DNA of 64,000 nucleotides. Source: Pseudaminobacter sp040045035 (GTDB taxonomy: Bacteria > Pseudomonadota > Alphaproteobacteria > Rhizobiales > Rhizobiaceae). The DNA is taken from the NCBI RefSeq assembly GCF_040045035.1, contig NZ_JBDZDS010000008.1:186001-250000 (forward strand). The letters are read 5' to 3'. Within the stretch, counting starts at the first letter, position 1. Every line of letters begins with the position of its first letter. Under the pieces are notes generated by a model. The model searched no databases. It was not told the origin of the DNA and worked only from the letters and a program-made list of their open reading frames with translations. A program made the position numbers and the translations under genes. Positions 8,752 to 17,319 of the stretch are shown one piece after another.

Positions 8752-9382
8752 GAGCGCAAAGAGGACCTGCTGCGAGGTCAATCACGCCGCGAGGATTTCA
8801 AACTGCTCGGCCAGGGATGGGCTCGAATTGAAGGCGTATCTGGCCTGTCGCTTGCGCTTCAAGGGGTCGGAACAAGAACTGTTCCCAGCGACACGCGGCC
8901 CTTTTCAACCAAAAACAGCAACCTCCTTGTTAGTTGGTTCTGCCGTATATGTGGAACGGAGATGTCATGTCTGGATGGCGCCCGCTTGGCAATGTGATTT
9001 TGGATGCTGATCGAGCTTTGCAGTGGGGTGCAGTCATGTCTCCGGCAGCATGATATGACCGCTGGCCCTGTAGTTGCGGCATGTTATGCAAGAAGTTTTC
9101 GAACCGTTTGCGTGTGATCGAGTGCGGCCTTCTGCCAGGCCTAGGTGCGGTCTAGCGGGCTGCTCCAATCCCCGGCTCGACCGGTTTGTCATCACATGAT
9201 CGTTCACCCTCGCAAACGGAAAAATCGAAAGACATCGTCGTCTAATTAGCGGGCTGGCAATGCTCCGGCGGAGCGTTCGTTCCGATGCCAAAGGTGGCTC
9301 CTAATGTGACTGCGCCCAGCTATGGACGTTTCGCACTCATGATGCTGTGATGCACGCGCGATCCAAGAAAGGGAGGTCAATC
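8752..9382. other. intergenic stretch without recognisable gene
   Basis: About 630 bases between the QOR fusion and the Usp gene. Frames on both strands give only low-complexity Arg/Ser/Ala-rich translations with no family resemblance. No clear terminator hairpin with a T-run and no Fnr-type TTG-N8-CAA box was found near the downstream gene. It is less GC-rich than its neighbours, consistent with decayed or imported DNA. Confidence 0.5.
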
Positions 9383-9802
9383 TTGTACAGTCATATTCTC
9401 ATAACGACCGATGGTTCAGAACTTGCGCAGAGAGGCGTCGACCATGGACTAAAGCTTGCCAAGAGCCTCGCCAGCAAAGTCACAGTCCTGACCGTAACTG
9501 AGCCATACCCGTTGCAGAGCGCAGCCACTGTTGAATCTTGGACCAGTGCCCAAAAAGAGCATGCCGACGCGGCGCTGGCTACGGCCGATGCCACCGCCTC
9601 TAAGATGGGCTTGAACGCCGAATTGGTTCAGACCACCAACAGTTCCCCGGCCGAGGCGATCGTGGAGACGGCAAAGAAGCTTGGCAGCAGTCTGATCGTA
9701 ATGGCCTCTCACGGGCGCCGAGGGGTCAGCAGACTGCTGCTTGGCAGTCAGACTGCGGAAGTCGTCCACTACTCAGCCATTCCAGTTCTCGTCGTGCGCT
9801 GA
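9383..9802 (+). CDS. universal stress protein (UspA family)
   Basis: A 139-residue single Usp domain. I chose the TTG at 9383 because GGAGGT sits five bases upstream (9372-9377) and it yields the canonical opening YSHILITTDGSE; the ATG at 9347 would add a 12-residue tail absent from the family. The ATP-binding motif is present near the C-terminus (MASHGRRGVSRLLLGS, then PVLVVR), so it is an ATP-binding Usp. In related bacteria such genes are often induced under low oxygen together with denitrification genes; here it precedes a nitrogen-oxide cluster, but no Fnr box was seen. Confidence 0.88.
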   Translation: MYSHILITTDGSELAQRGVDHGLKLAKSLASKVTVLTVTEPYPLQSAATVESWTSAQKEHADAALATADATASKMGLNAELVQTTNSSPAEAIVETAKKLGSSLIVMASHGRRGVSRLLLGSQTAEVVHYSAIPVLVVR

Positions 9803-10175
9803 CGCTTGCCTGTGGAGCCCTCTGAATAGGGGGCTTTCATTGCCTCCTCGGCATTGCGCTCGCCGATCTTCCCGATGGCGATAAGCTGCTTGGCCATCGA
9901 GATGACGAACACGTGCTTCTGGTACACCGCGGAGCAGAGATATTCCTCGTTCATGAACTTTACAAAAAGCAGGTGGCGCGACGCGTAAGCTCGAACACCA
10001 GCAGGAAGCGCAGCTGATCGCAGCCGCGCAGCAACCGTGACGTTGCCAAAGACCGCCTGTGGCGAAAATGGGCGAGAGCGAAGCGGCGCCGCGCGATCGC
10101 TCGTCTGTTTGTCCGCGCGCAACAAAACGGCGCGCCTCTTGCTTCATCATCGGGCTTTATAAGCGGTGAGCTGCG
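9803..10175. other. intergenic stretch, possibly decayed coding sequence
   Basis: About 370 bases between usp and the CxxC-protein gene. A minus-strand frame (roughly 9770-10125) translates to a plausible protein-like segment (FVKFMNEEYLCSAVYQKHVF) but shows no recognisable family and lacks a good ribosome site. It may be the remnant of a gene. No tRNA, repeat or terminator was recognised. Confidence 0.35.
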
Positions 10176-10376
10176 ATGAAGTCACGTTTCGATCATGACA
10201 TGACGATGGATACCATCATGCGCCGATGGCCCGGTACGATCCGGGTCATCCTCGATCACGGCATGCTATGCGTCGGCTGCCCCATCGCCTCGTTTCACAC
10301 AGTTTCCGACGCCGCCAGGGAGCACTCACTGGACGAAGACAAGCTGATTGACGACCTGACGAAGGAGATGAAGTGA
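10176..10376 (+). CDS. DUF1858 small CxxC protein
   Basis: A 66-residue protein of the DUF1858 type (hybrid-cluster-protein-associated redox disulfide domain). The core MDTIMRRWPGTIRVILDHGM is followed by the CVGC pair in LCVGCPIASFHTV, and an acidic helix ends the protein. Members are found alone or fused to hybrid cluster, iron-sulfur or hemerythrin proteins in nitrosative-stress contexts; the exact function is not established. Its position next to a Crp/Fnr regulator, pseudoazurin and nnrS fits that theme. It converges with the regulator, with only 10 bases between them. Confidence 0.8.
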   Translation: MKSRFDHDMTMDTIMRRWPGTIRVILDHGMLCVGCPIASFHTVSDAAREHSLDEDKLIDDLTKEMK

Positions 10377-10386
10377 ATGGGAAGGA

Positions 10387-11121
10387 TCAGCCCTTGTTGG
10401 TCTGACCTTCGGCGAGCGCGAACAGACGGTGCGGTTCGACCACGGTTACCTTCTGGCGGCCGCTCTTGACCAGACCTTTCTCTTCCCAGGCGGTAAGAAG
10501 CCGGCTAACCGTGTGCAGCGTCGTGCCGGTCATCTCGGCGATGTCCTGCCGCGAAATCGGGAAATCGATCAGTATGCCTTCGTCGGTTTTTCTGCCCGTC
10601 TGCTTGACGAGCCGAAGCAGGGCATGGGCGACGCGCTGTTCGACCTGCTCGGTGGCGAGCTCGACGACGCCTGCCTGCATTTCCTGAAGGCGAGCTCCGA
10701 CCGTCTTGCGGGTGCCGGCGCCGAAGCTCGGAAAAGCCACGGCCATTTCCAGCCACAGATTGCCGGGCCAGGCCAGCACGACGCAATCGACGGCGGCGAC
10801 CGCGCTGGCCGGATAGGTGGTGCGCCCGAGCGCATGCGCTATGCCCATCGGTTCGCCGGGGCTGATGTAGCGGACGATCACCTGCTGGCCATCGGGAGTC
10901 GTCTTCACGACGCGGACGTGGCCGTCCAGCAGCAGGAAAAAGGAATGTGCGTCACCTTCCTGCTCGAAAACCGCCTGGTCTTTGGCGATGCGCAGCGACC
11001 GCGCCTTTTGGAGTATGCCGTCCAGGTCGGCCGGAGCCAGTCCCTGGAATATCGGCAAGTCGGCAATCAACGAGCGATCGAGTCGGCTCAATTGTCCCTC
11101 CTGGTCGGCACGCGAACCCAC
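10387..11121 (-). CDS. Crp/Fnr-family regulator, NnrR-like
   Basis: A 244-residue regulator with an N-terminal cyclic-nucleotide-binding-like beta-roll (about residues 20-140) and a C-terminal winged helix whose recognition region reads ISRQDIAEMTGTTLHTVSRLL. No N-terminal cysteine cluster of the oxygen-sensing FNR type is visible, which favours an NnrR/DNR-like (NO-responsive) type over true FNR. GTG 11121 is the start. It is divergent from the pseudoazurin gene, and a TTG-N8-CAA box lies in the shared spacer. Likely regulon: paz, nnrS and nirK in this window. Assignment to NnrR rather than another Crp/Fnr clade is inference. Confidence 0.85.
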   Translation of the reverse strand: MGSRADQEGQLSRLDRSLIADLPIFQGLAPADLDGILQKARSLRIAKDQAVFEQEGDAHSFFLLLDGHVRVVKTTPDGQQVIVRYISPGEPMGIAHALGRTTYPASAVAAVDCVVLAWPGNLWLEMAVAFPSFGAGTRKTVGARLQEMQAGVVELATEQVEQRVAHALLRLVKQTGRKTDEGILIDFPISRQDIAEMTGTTLHTVSRLLTAWEEKGLVKSGRQKVTVVEPHRLFALAEGQTNKG

Positions 11122-11214
11122 TGCGCGAATTCATGGACCGCTGTCGAGCGCCAGAATGTCACAGGCCGGCGGACGGCGGCAAGCGGTGCAGAATTCCTGA
11201 AATTCCGGTCAAGT

Positions 11215-11228
11215 TTGCGGTGGATCAA
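11215..11228. promoter_or_regulatory. Crp/Fnr-type box (TTG-N8-CAA) upstream of pseudoazurin
   Basis: TTGCGGTGGATCAA, a degenerate TTGAT-N4-ATCAA dyad, is centred about 80 bases before the pseudoazurin ATG and 107 bases from the divergent regulator start. The same half-site TTGCG recurs in the box ahead of nirK (56745-56758), supporting one shared regulator. Confidence 0.65.
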
Positions 11229-11300
11229 AGTTCTTGGCGCGGTCGCGCTCTAGAGAAGGCCGACGGCTGGAGCCGTGATGCAAGGACAAAGGAAAAGACG

Positions 11301-11744
11301 ATGAAACATGCAGTTGCGATTGCGGCCACCTTCGCGGCCGTCCTCCTGGCCGGCGCCGCCCAGGCCGCCGATCACCAGATCCAGATGCTGAACAAGGGCG
11401 AGAAGGGGTCCATGGTGTTCCAGCCCGATTTCATCGTTGCAGAACCCGGCGATACGGTTACCTTCGTGCCGACCGACAAGTCCCATGATGCCGAGAGCAT
11501 CATGGACATGATCCCCGAGGGGGCGATGCCTTTCAAGGGCAAGATGAGCGAGCAGATCACCGTCACGCTCGACAAGGAAGGGGTCTACGGCGTCAAATGT
11601 ACGCCGCACTACGGCATGGGCATGGTGGCGCTGATCGTGGTGGGCAAGCCGACCAACCTCGAACAGGCCAAGGCGGTCAAGCAGACGGGCAAGGCCAAGA
11701 AGGTGTTCGAGGAGCTTCTGGCGCAGGTGCCCGCGGGCGAGTGA
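11301..11744 (+). CDS. paz: pseudoazurin, periplasmic type 1 blue copper protein
   Basis: A 147-residue precursor with a clean signal peptide (MKHAVAIAATFAAVLLAGAAQAA). The mature part begins DHQIQMLNKGEKGSMVFQP, diagnostic of pseudoazurin. Type 1 copper ligands are visible: His in DKSHDAE, then Cys, His and Met in KCTPHYGMGM. Pseudoazurin donates electrons to copper nitrite reductase, and nirK lies at 55.1-56.7 kb in this window. ATG 11301 follows AAGGAAAAGACG. The upstream TTG-N8-CAA box suggests control by the divergent Crp/Fnr regulator. Confidence 0.93.
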   Translation: MKHAVAIAATFAAVLLAGAAQAADHQIQMLNKGEKGSMVFQPDFIVAEPGDTVTFVPTDKSHDAESIMDMIPEGAMPFKGKMSEQITVTLDKEGVYGVKCTPHYGMGMVALIVVGKPTNLEQAKAVKQTGKAKKVFEELLAQVPAGE

Positions 11745-11829
11745 GCCTTGGCGGTCAGGCCAATCAGGTCTCCAGAACTGGCCGGGTGGACAGGCTCTGC
11801 CCGGCCTTTGCTTTTGAAAGGAGTGCATC

Positions 11830-13034
11830 ATGGCCATTCCTCACGTGCGGCCTGGCAATTATCCCGCAGTTCTGTCCTTTGGGTTTCGCCCTTCTTCCTG
11901 CTTGGCTCGCTCTATGCTGGCCTCACCGTCCTGATGTGGCTGCCGATGTTTTACGGGCGACTGGAGACAGCCAGCGTCTTTGCGCCTGTCGACTGGCACG
12001 TCCACGAGATGATCTTCGGCTATGTCGCGGCCATCGTCACCGGGTTTTTACTCACAGCCATTCCCAACTGGACCGGCCGGCTGCCAGTCCAGGGCCTGCC
12101 GTTGGCGGCATTGGCGTTGCTCTGGCTGGCTGGCCGCTTTGCGGTGTTCTTCTCGGCCGACATCGGCTGGCTGGCAGCTGCGGTTATCGACAGCGCTTTT
12201 CTGCTCGCGGTCGCCGTGGCGGCAGCCGTCGAAATCGTCGCCGGCCGCAACTGGCGCAACCTCAAGGTCCTGGTGCCGGTCGGCGTTCTCTTCGTCGCCA
12301 ATATCGTTTTCCATCTGGAGGCGCACCTAGAGGGCGAAACGGACATTGCGCGCAGGCTCGGCGTTGGCGCGACCGTGCTGCTGATCATGATCATTGGCGG
12401 ACGCATCATCCCGAGCTTCACCCGCAACTGGCTGATGCGCGAATATCCCGGGCGGCTTCCAGTGCCGTTCAACCGCTTCGATGCCGCGACGATTGTCTGC
12501 TCGGCGCTCGCGCTTGTGGCATGGACCTGCTTTCCTGACCACGCGGCGAGCGGGCTCATGCTGCTGGGGGCAGGGGGGCTCAACATTGCGAGGCTTTGCC
12601 GCTGGGCCGGCGATCGTACCTGGCGCGATCCGCTGGTGCTCATCCTGCACGTTGCCTATGCCTTCGTACCGGCCGGGCTCCTGCTGGCCGGGCTTGCCTC
12701 CCTTCTGCCCGAAGTCGTGCCGCCGGCAGCAGGTCTGCATGCCCTCGGCGCGGGCGCGATCGGGACCATGACGCTGGCGGTGATGGCGCGGGCGACGCTC
12801 GGGCATACGGGGCGCGAACTGCACGCCAGCAATGCGACTTGCCTGGTCTTTTCAGCTGTCGTTGTATCGGCCCTGCTGCGCGTGGCCTATGCCTTCATTC
12901 CCGCCGTTACGGTCTTGCTGCATGTTTCGGCCGCAGCCTGGACGCTGGCCTTCCTCGGCTTTGCGGCGCTTTACGGCGGCATGCTCTTGCGTCCGCGCCT
13001 GCGGTCTCGCCAGCCCAACCCTGCGCCGTCTTGA
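11830..13034 (+). pseudogene. nnrS: nnrS, integral membrane haem-copper protein, with 1-base frameshift
   Basis: NnrS is a polytopic membrane protein linked to NO stress and denitrification. The natural start is ATG 11830, with AAAGGAG six bases upstream; it reads MAIPHVRPGNYPAVLSFGFRP and then loses frame, meeting TGA at 11932-11934. The rest of the protein continues in the next frame from 11892 (FFLLGSLYAGLTVLMWLP, WHVHEMIFGY, about 12 membrane segments) to 13034. One base is missing from the proline codon at 11890-11891. The downstream part alone could begin only at a poor GTG with a non-homologous leader. This is either a genuine mutation that inactivates nnrS or a sequencing/assembly error. 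Confidence 0.8.
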
Positions 13035-13288
13035 TGACGTACCAGTTGTCGCATTTGCAGAACAAGAAAGGCCCGGATCTCCCACAGGGTGCTGTGGCAT
13101 TGTTTGAGGCCGGGCGTCCGGAAAGCTCGGTATAACGATTTCAAGCAGCCTGCGCAGCTGCGGCCGTCCACTGGTCCGTCGCACTGAGACGATGATCGCG
13201 GCCTTCCTTTCATCACCGTGCCAAACCCGCCTTCGCGGAGATTGTGGTACTAATGGCCCACGTCTGATCATCTTCATTCAGCGCTAAT

Positions 13289-13692
13289 GGTGGCGTCGCC
13301 TTAACCGGCTCAAGGGCCAAGGGATGGCACCGCGAGTTATGGTGACCGACAAACTTCGCTCTTACAACGCCGCGAAGGCTGAGTTGATGCCAGGAGTCGA
13401 GCATCGGTCGCATAAGGGCCTGAACAACCGAGCCCAGAATCCTCCTCTGCGCCGACGAGAGCGACGCATGATGCGCTTCAAGTCGACGCGGCAGTGCCAG
13501 CGTTTCGTCTCAACTCATGGACAGATTGCCAATCTCTTCCACCTTCATCGCAAACATCTGACCGCCGCGAAACACCGGCAGCCGCGAGTTCATGCCATCA
13601 CGGTCTGGCGCGAAATCGCCTGCTCGATCACTGCCTGAAATTCGGCATACGACTGCTTACCGCGGACTGTGACAAGTTAAGGCGACGCCACC
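13289..13692 (+). mobile_element. internally deleted IS6-family-like element
   Basis: A 404-base relic bounded by a perfect 17-base inverted repeat: GGTGGCGTCGCCTTAAC at 13289-13305 and its exact complement at 13676-13692. Flanking octamers GCGCTAAT (13281-13288) and GCGCCGAT (13693-13700) match at 6 of 8 positions, like an aged 8-base target duplication, the size made by IS6-family elements. Inside is only the C-terminal part of an IS6-type transposase, so the left end and N-terminal coding part have been deleted. It cannot move by itself. Confidence 0.65.
13300..13638 (+). pseudogene. IS6-family transposase fragment (C-terminal part)
   Basis: About 112 residues resembling the C-terminal half of IS6-family DDE transposases: APRVMVTDKLRSYNAAKAEL, MPGVEHRSHKGLNNRAQN, then the Arg-rich MMRFKSTRQCQRFVSTHG segment and the family-like end ITVWREIA. 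The N-terminal helix-turn-helix and first catalytic Asp are missing; the frame is closed by TAA at 13285-13287. Substitutions around the last catalytic region suggest decay. It sits between the inverted repeats of the 404-base relic. Confidence 0.8.
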
Positions 13693-13718
13693 GCGCCGAT
13701 TCCTGTCAGGCTATTCTG

Positions 13719-14636
13719 TCAGGCCTGGCCTGCAGCCGCCTCGCGTATGGTCTTGAGCAGGATCGAGAAGGCGGGAGAGGGGGCGGTGTCGGTGCGCATG
13801 GTCAGTCCGACGGGGCCGCTGGTCTCGCTCGTGTCGACGGGCAGCGTGGCGAGCGTGCCGGCCTTCAGGTCGGCGGCGACGACGCCGGCGGAGATGATCC
13901 ACACCGCATCGCTCTGCCGCAGGAAGGCGCGGCCGAAGGAATCCGACACCGTCTCGATCTCGGTCGGGATTGTAGCCACGCCGTTGGTGATGAAAAAGCG
14001 CTCGACGAAGGGCCGGATGATGGAGCCGCGGGTCGGCATCAGCACCGGGTATTCGCTCAGCCGCTCGAACACGTCCTGGTCGCCCTTGAGCAGCGGATGT
14101 CCGGCCCGCACCACGAACACCACCCGTTCGGAATAAAGATGCTCGAAGAAGAAGCCGGTCATCTTGTCGGGCGCCGCGAGGCGGCCGACGACGAGGTCTA
14201 GCTCGCCGAGCCGCAATTGCTCGAGCAGAACGGCGTTCTCGCCGGTGACGATCTTGATGGTGGCGCCGGTGTCCTCCTTCAGGAACAGGCTCATGGCGCG
14301 CGGCATGATGTGGGCCGAAACCGTGGGCAGCGCGCCGATGCGGATCGGCGGCCCGCCCTCGGCGCCGGAATTGGCGACCGAGTCGATGCCCTGCCGGAGC
14401 GCGGTGATTGCCATGCCGGCATGCTGCATGAAGATCTCGCCCGATCGGGTGATGCGAATGCCGCGCCCGTCGCGCTCCAGTACCGCGACGCCCAGCGCCT
14501 CTTCCAGCTCGCGGATGGTCTTGGTCACCGCCGGCTGGCTGACATTGAGGATGGCGGCCGCCTTGACCACGCTCTTCTGGCGCGCGACTTCAAGGAAGGT
14601 CTGGAGGTGGCGGAACCTGACGCGGCTTTCGATCAT
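13719..14636 (-). CDS. pcaQ: PcaQ, LysR-type activator of the pca operon
   Basis: A 305-residue LysR regulator: an N-terminal HTH (about residues 5-65, AILNVSQPAVTKTIRELE) and a C-terminal periplasmic-binding-like effector domain. It is transcribed divergently from pcaDCHGB, the arrangement of Agrobacterium and Sinorhizobium pcaQ, and a perfect PcaQ site lies between the two genes. In those bacteria PcaQ activates the operon in response to beta-carboxymuconate or gamma-carboxymuconolactone. The start at 14636 (ATG) leaves a 93-base divergent promoter region. Confidence 0.93.
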   Translation of the reverse strand: MIESRVRFRHLQTFLEVARQKSVVKAAAILNVSQPAVTKTIRELEEALGVAVLERDGRGIRITRSGEIFMQHAGMAITALRQGIDSVANSGAEGGPPIRIGALPTVSAHIMPRAMSLFLKEDTGATIKIVTGENAVLLEQLRLGELDLVVGRLAAPDKMTGFFFEHLYSERVVFVVRAGHPLLKGDQDVFERLSEYPVLMPTRGSIIRPFVERFFITNGVATIPTEIETVSDSFGRAFLRQSDAVWIISAGVVAADLKAGTLATLPVDTSETSGPVGLTMRTDTAPSPAFSILLKTIREAAAGQA

Positions 14637-14644
14637 GGATTTTC

Positions 14645-14660
14645 ATAACCCATGGGTTAA
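14645..14660. promoter_or_regulatory. PcaQ binding site
   Basis: ATAACCCATGGGTTAA, an exact fit to the known rhizobial PcaQ motif ATAACC-N4-GGTTAA. It lies 8 bases upstream of the pcaQ start and 69 bases upstream of pcaD, so it can serve pcaD activation and pcaQ autoregulation. Confidence 0.9.
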
Positions 14661-14729
14661 GAGAATGCCACAAAATATCATTTTACCAAACCAAATAACT
14701 AATCCACTGTCGCGCCGAGGAGAAACGCA

Positions 14730-15542
14730 GTGCAATTCATCGACATTGGCGGCGTCACGCTGCACTACCAGCTGATCGGCGGCCCGGCGGACAAGCCGGT
14801 TATCGTCTTTGTCAATTCCCTCGGCACAGACTTCCGCATCTGGCGCGACGTGATCGTCCGTCTCGCCGGCGATTTTCCCATCGTGACTTACGACAAGCGC
14901 GGCCACGGCCTGTCGGACGTGGGCGCGGCGCCCTATGCGATGGAGGATCATGTCGGCGATCTGGAAGCGCTGCTCGATCATCTCAATGTAAAGAGCGCGA
15001 TCGTTTGCGGGCTGTCGGTCGGCGGGCTCGTCGCGCAGGGCCTCTTTGCCAGGCGGCCCGATCTCGTTCGCGCGCTCATCCTGTGCGACACCGCCCACAA
15101 GATTGGCACCGCCGAGATGTGGAATGCGCGCATTGCCACCATCGAGGCCGAGGGCATCGAGCCGCTGGCCGATCCGGTGCTCGAGCGCTGGTTCACGCCG
15201 GCCTTCCATCACGACCGCGCTATCGAGCTTGCCGGCTATCGCAACATGCTGGTGCGCCAGCCGGCGGCCGGTTACGCCGGCACTTGCGCCGCGCTGCGCG
15301 ACGCCGACTACACCGAAGCGGCCAAGAGCATTTCCGTGCCGACGCTTTGCATCGCAGGCGACCAGGACGGCTCGACGCCGCCGGAGGTGGTGCGGGGCAC
15401 CGCCGAGCTCATCGCAGGTTCACGCTTCGAAATCATCGCGCATTGCGGGCACATTCCCTGCGTCGAGCAGCCGGTGGCGTTGCTCGAACTCATCCGCAAC
15501 TTCCTTGCCGACATTCTTTCCGGAGAGACACATCATGGGTGA
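14730..15542 (+). CDS. pcaD: 3-oxoadipate enol-lactonase
   Basis: A 270-residue alpha/beta hydrolase that hydrolyses 3-oxoadipate enol-lactone to 3-oxoadipate. The nucleophile elbow is GLSVGG, an oxyanion region lies around FVNSLGTDFRIW, and the catalytic His is in CGHIPCVEQP near the C-terminus. It is first in pcaDCHGB; GGAGAAACGCA precedes the start codon at 14730, here GTG. Its 3' end overlaps pcaC by 8 bases. Order, length and divergent pcaQ make the assignment secure. Confidence 0.95.
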   Translation: MQFIDIGGVTLHYQLIGGPADKPVIVFVNSLGTDFRIWRDVIVRLAGDFPIVTYDKRGHGLSDVGAAPYAMEDHVGDLEALLDHLNVKSAIVCGLSVGGLVAQGLFARRPDLVRALILCDTAHKIGTAEMWNARIATIEAEGIEPLADPVLERWFTPAFHHDRAIELAGYRNMLVRQPAAGYAGTCAALRDADYTEAAKSISVPTLCIAGDQDGSTPPEVVRGTAELIAGSRFEIIAHCGHIPCVEQPVALLELIRNFLADILSGETHHG

Positions 15543-15942
15543 ACTGGCTCAACACTCGAGCAGGTATCGAGAGGGGCTTGCCGTCAGGCGCTCGGTGCTT
15601 GGCGATACCCACGTCGACCGGGCCGAAAAGGCTTCCACCGACTTCGACCGCCCCTTCCAGGAATTGATCACCGAGACCGCCTGGGGCAACGTCTGGGCGC
15701 GTCCGGGCTGGACCAAGCGCGAGCGCTCGATGGTGACGCTGGCGCTGCTCGCGGCCCTCGGCCACGACGAGGAAGTGGCCATGCATGTGCGCGCCACGGC
15801 CAACACGGGCGCCACGCGTGAGGACATCTGCGAGGCGTTCCTGCACGTTGCCGTCTATGCCGGCGTGCCGGCGGCCAACCAGGCGATCAAGATCGCCAAG
15901 CAGGTATTCGCCGAAATGGACGCGGAAAGTGGGGCAAAATGA
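15535..15942 (+). CDS. pcaC: 4-carboxymuconolactone decarboxylase
   Basis: A 135-residue AhpD-like/CMD-family protein that decarboxylates gamma-carboxymuconolactone to 3-oxoadipate enol-lactone. ATG 15535 overlaps the pcaD stop (ATGGGTGA), with CCGGAGAG as ribosome site. Typical stretches are FQELITETAWGNVWARPG, SMVTLALLAALGHDEEVAMH and EAFLHVAVYAGVPAANQA. It is a single-domain form, not the PcaL fusion seen in actinobacteria. It overlaps pcaH by 4 bases (ATGA). Confidence 0.95.
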   Translation: MGELAQHSSRYREGLAVRRSVLGDTHVDRAEKASTDFDRPFQELITETAWGNVWARPGWTKRERSMVTLALLAALGHDEEVAMHVRATANTGATREDICEAFLHVAVYAGVPAANQAIKIAKQVFAEMDAESGAK

Positions 15943-16694
15943 GCGCTGATCCCTTCTCCAACCGCAAACCCGAGACGGGCGCCTTCTTCCAGCGCGACCG
16001 CCTGTGGCACCCGCCGGTATTCACGCCCGGCTACAAGACCTCCGTGCTGCGCTCGCCGCAGAAGGCGCTTCTGTCGCTCGACAACACGCTGTCGGAGATC
16101 ACCGGCCCGGTGTTCGGGCACAACATGCTGGGCGATCTCGACAACGACCTGATCCACAACTTCGCCAAGCCCGGCGAGAGCGCCATCGGCCCGCGCATCA
16201 TCGTCTATGGCCGCGTGCTCGACGAGCGCGGCAAGGGCGTGCCCGGCGCGCTGCTGGAATTCTGGCAGGCCAATGCCGGCGGCCGCTACCGACACAAGAA
16301 GGAAGGCTATGTCGCCGCCCTCGACCCGAATTTCGGTGGCTGCGGGCGCACCATCACCGACGAGGATGGCAACTACGCCTTCCGCACCATTCAGCCCGGG
16401 CCCTATCCCTGGCCGAACGGCGTCAACGACTGGCGCCCGGCGCACATCCACTTCTCGGTGTTCGGGCACGGCTTTGCCCAGCGCCTGATCACCCAGATGT
16501 ATTTCGAGGGCGATCCGATGATCTGGCAGTGCCCGATCGTGAAGACCATACCCGACAGGGCGGCCGTCGAAACGTTGATCGCAGCGCTTGATCGCGAGGC
16601 GACGATCCCGATGGACGCGCGCGCCTACAAGTTCGACATCGTGCTGCGCGGGCGCCGCTCGTCGCTGTTCGAAAACAGGCTGGAGGGCAACTGA
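15939..16694 (+). CDS. pcaH: protocatechuate 3,4-dioxygenase beta subunit
   Basis: A 251-residue catalytic subunit of intradiol protocatechuate dioxygenase, which cleaves protocatechuate to beta-carboxy-cis,cis-muconate. The non-haem Fe(III) ligands are visible as Tyr in GGRYRHKKEG, Tyr in GPYPWPNGVNDW and the two His of PAHIHFSVFG. The ATG overlaps the pcaC stop and pcaG follows after one base, so the two subunits are co-translated. The length is normal for the family. Confidence 0.96.
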   Translation: MSADPFSNRKPETGAFFQRDRLWHPPVFTPGYKTSVLRSPQKALLSLDNTLSEITGPVFGHNMLGDLDNDLIHNFAKPGESAIGPRIIVYGRVLDERGKGVPGALLEFWQANAGGRYRHKKEGYVAALDPNFGGCGRTITDEDGNYAFRTIQPGPYPWPNGVNDWRPAHIHFSVFGHGFAQRLITQMYFEGDPMIWQCPIVKTIPDRAAVETLIAALDREATIPMDARAYKFDIVLRGRRSSLFENRLEGN

Positions 16695-16695
16695 T

Positions 16696-17313
16696 ATGGT
16701 GCAGTCTCTCAACCGTCTGAAGGAAACCCCTTCGCAGACCGCGGGACCCTACGTCCATATCGGCATGACGCCGAATTTCTGCGACATCACGGGCGTCTAC
16801 AAGGAAGACCTCGGCGCCACCATGGTCAACGACAAGACCAGGGGCGAGCGCATCACCATCCGCGCCCGTGTGCTCGACGGCACCGGCACGCCGCTCAAGG
16901 ATGCGCTGATCGAGATCTGGCAGGCCGACGCCGACGGCCTCTACAACTCGCCGTCCGAAATGCGCGGCGCGGCCGATCCGAATTTTCTCGGCTGGGGCCG
17001 CAAGGCCACCGACATGGACACCGGCGAATGCGTCTTCGAGACGATCAAGCCGGGTCGCGTGCCGTTCAAGGACGGCCGCAGGATGGCTCCGCATATCAGC
17101 TTCTGGATCGTCGCGCGCGGCATCAATATCGGCCTGCAGACGCGCATGTACTTCCCCGAGGAAGAGGCGGCGAATGCCGAGGACCCGGTTCTGGCCCGCA
17201 TCGAGCACAAGGTGCGCGTGCCGACGCTGATCGCTGAGCGCGGGGCCGACGGCGCCTATGTTTTCGATATCCATCTCCAGGGGGAGAAGGAAACGGTCTT
17301 CTTCGACATCTGA
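16696..17313 (+). CDS. pcaG: protocatechuate 3,4-dioxygenase alpha subunit
   Basis: A 205-residue non-catalytic partner of PcaH, starting at ATG 16696, one base after the pcaH stop. Family marks: ETPSQTAGPYVHIGMTPNFC at the N-terminus, ALIEIWQADADGLYNSP, and HISFWIVARGINIGLQTRMY in place of the beta-subunit His-x-His iron site. The iron ligands are naturally absent in alpha subunits. Length is typical. Confidence 0.96.
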   Translation: MVQSLNRLKETPSQTAGPYVHIGMTPNFCDITGVYKEDLGATMVNDKTRGERITIRARVLDGTGTPLKDALIEIWQADADGLYNSPSEMRGAADPNFLGWGRKATDMDTGECVFETIKPGRVPFKDGRRMAPHISFWIVARGINIGLQTRMYFPEEEAANAEDPVLARIEHKVRVPTLIAERGADGAYVFDIHLQGEKETVFFDI

Positions 17314-17319
17314 GCCGCC

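Noticed and set aside
9770..10125. Minus-strand frame between usp and the DUF1858 gene
   Set aside because: Protein-like in part, but with no recognised family and poor start; left as an intergenic note.
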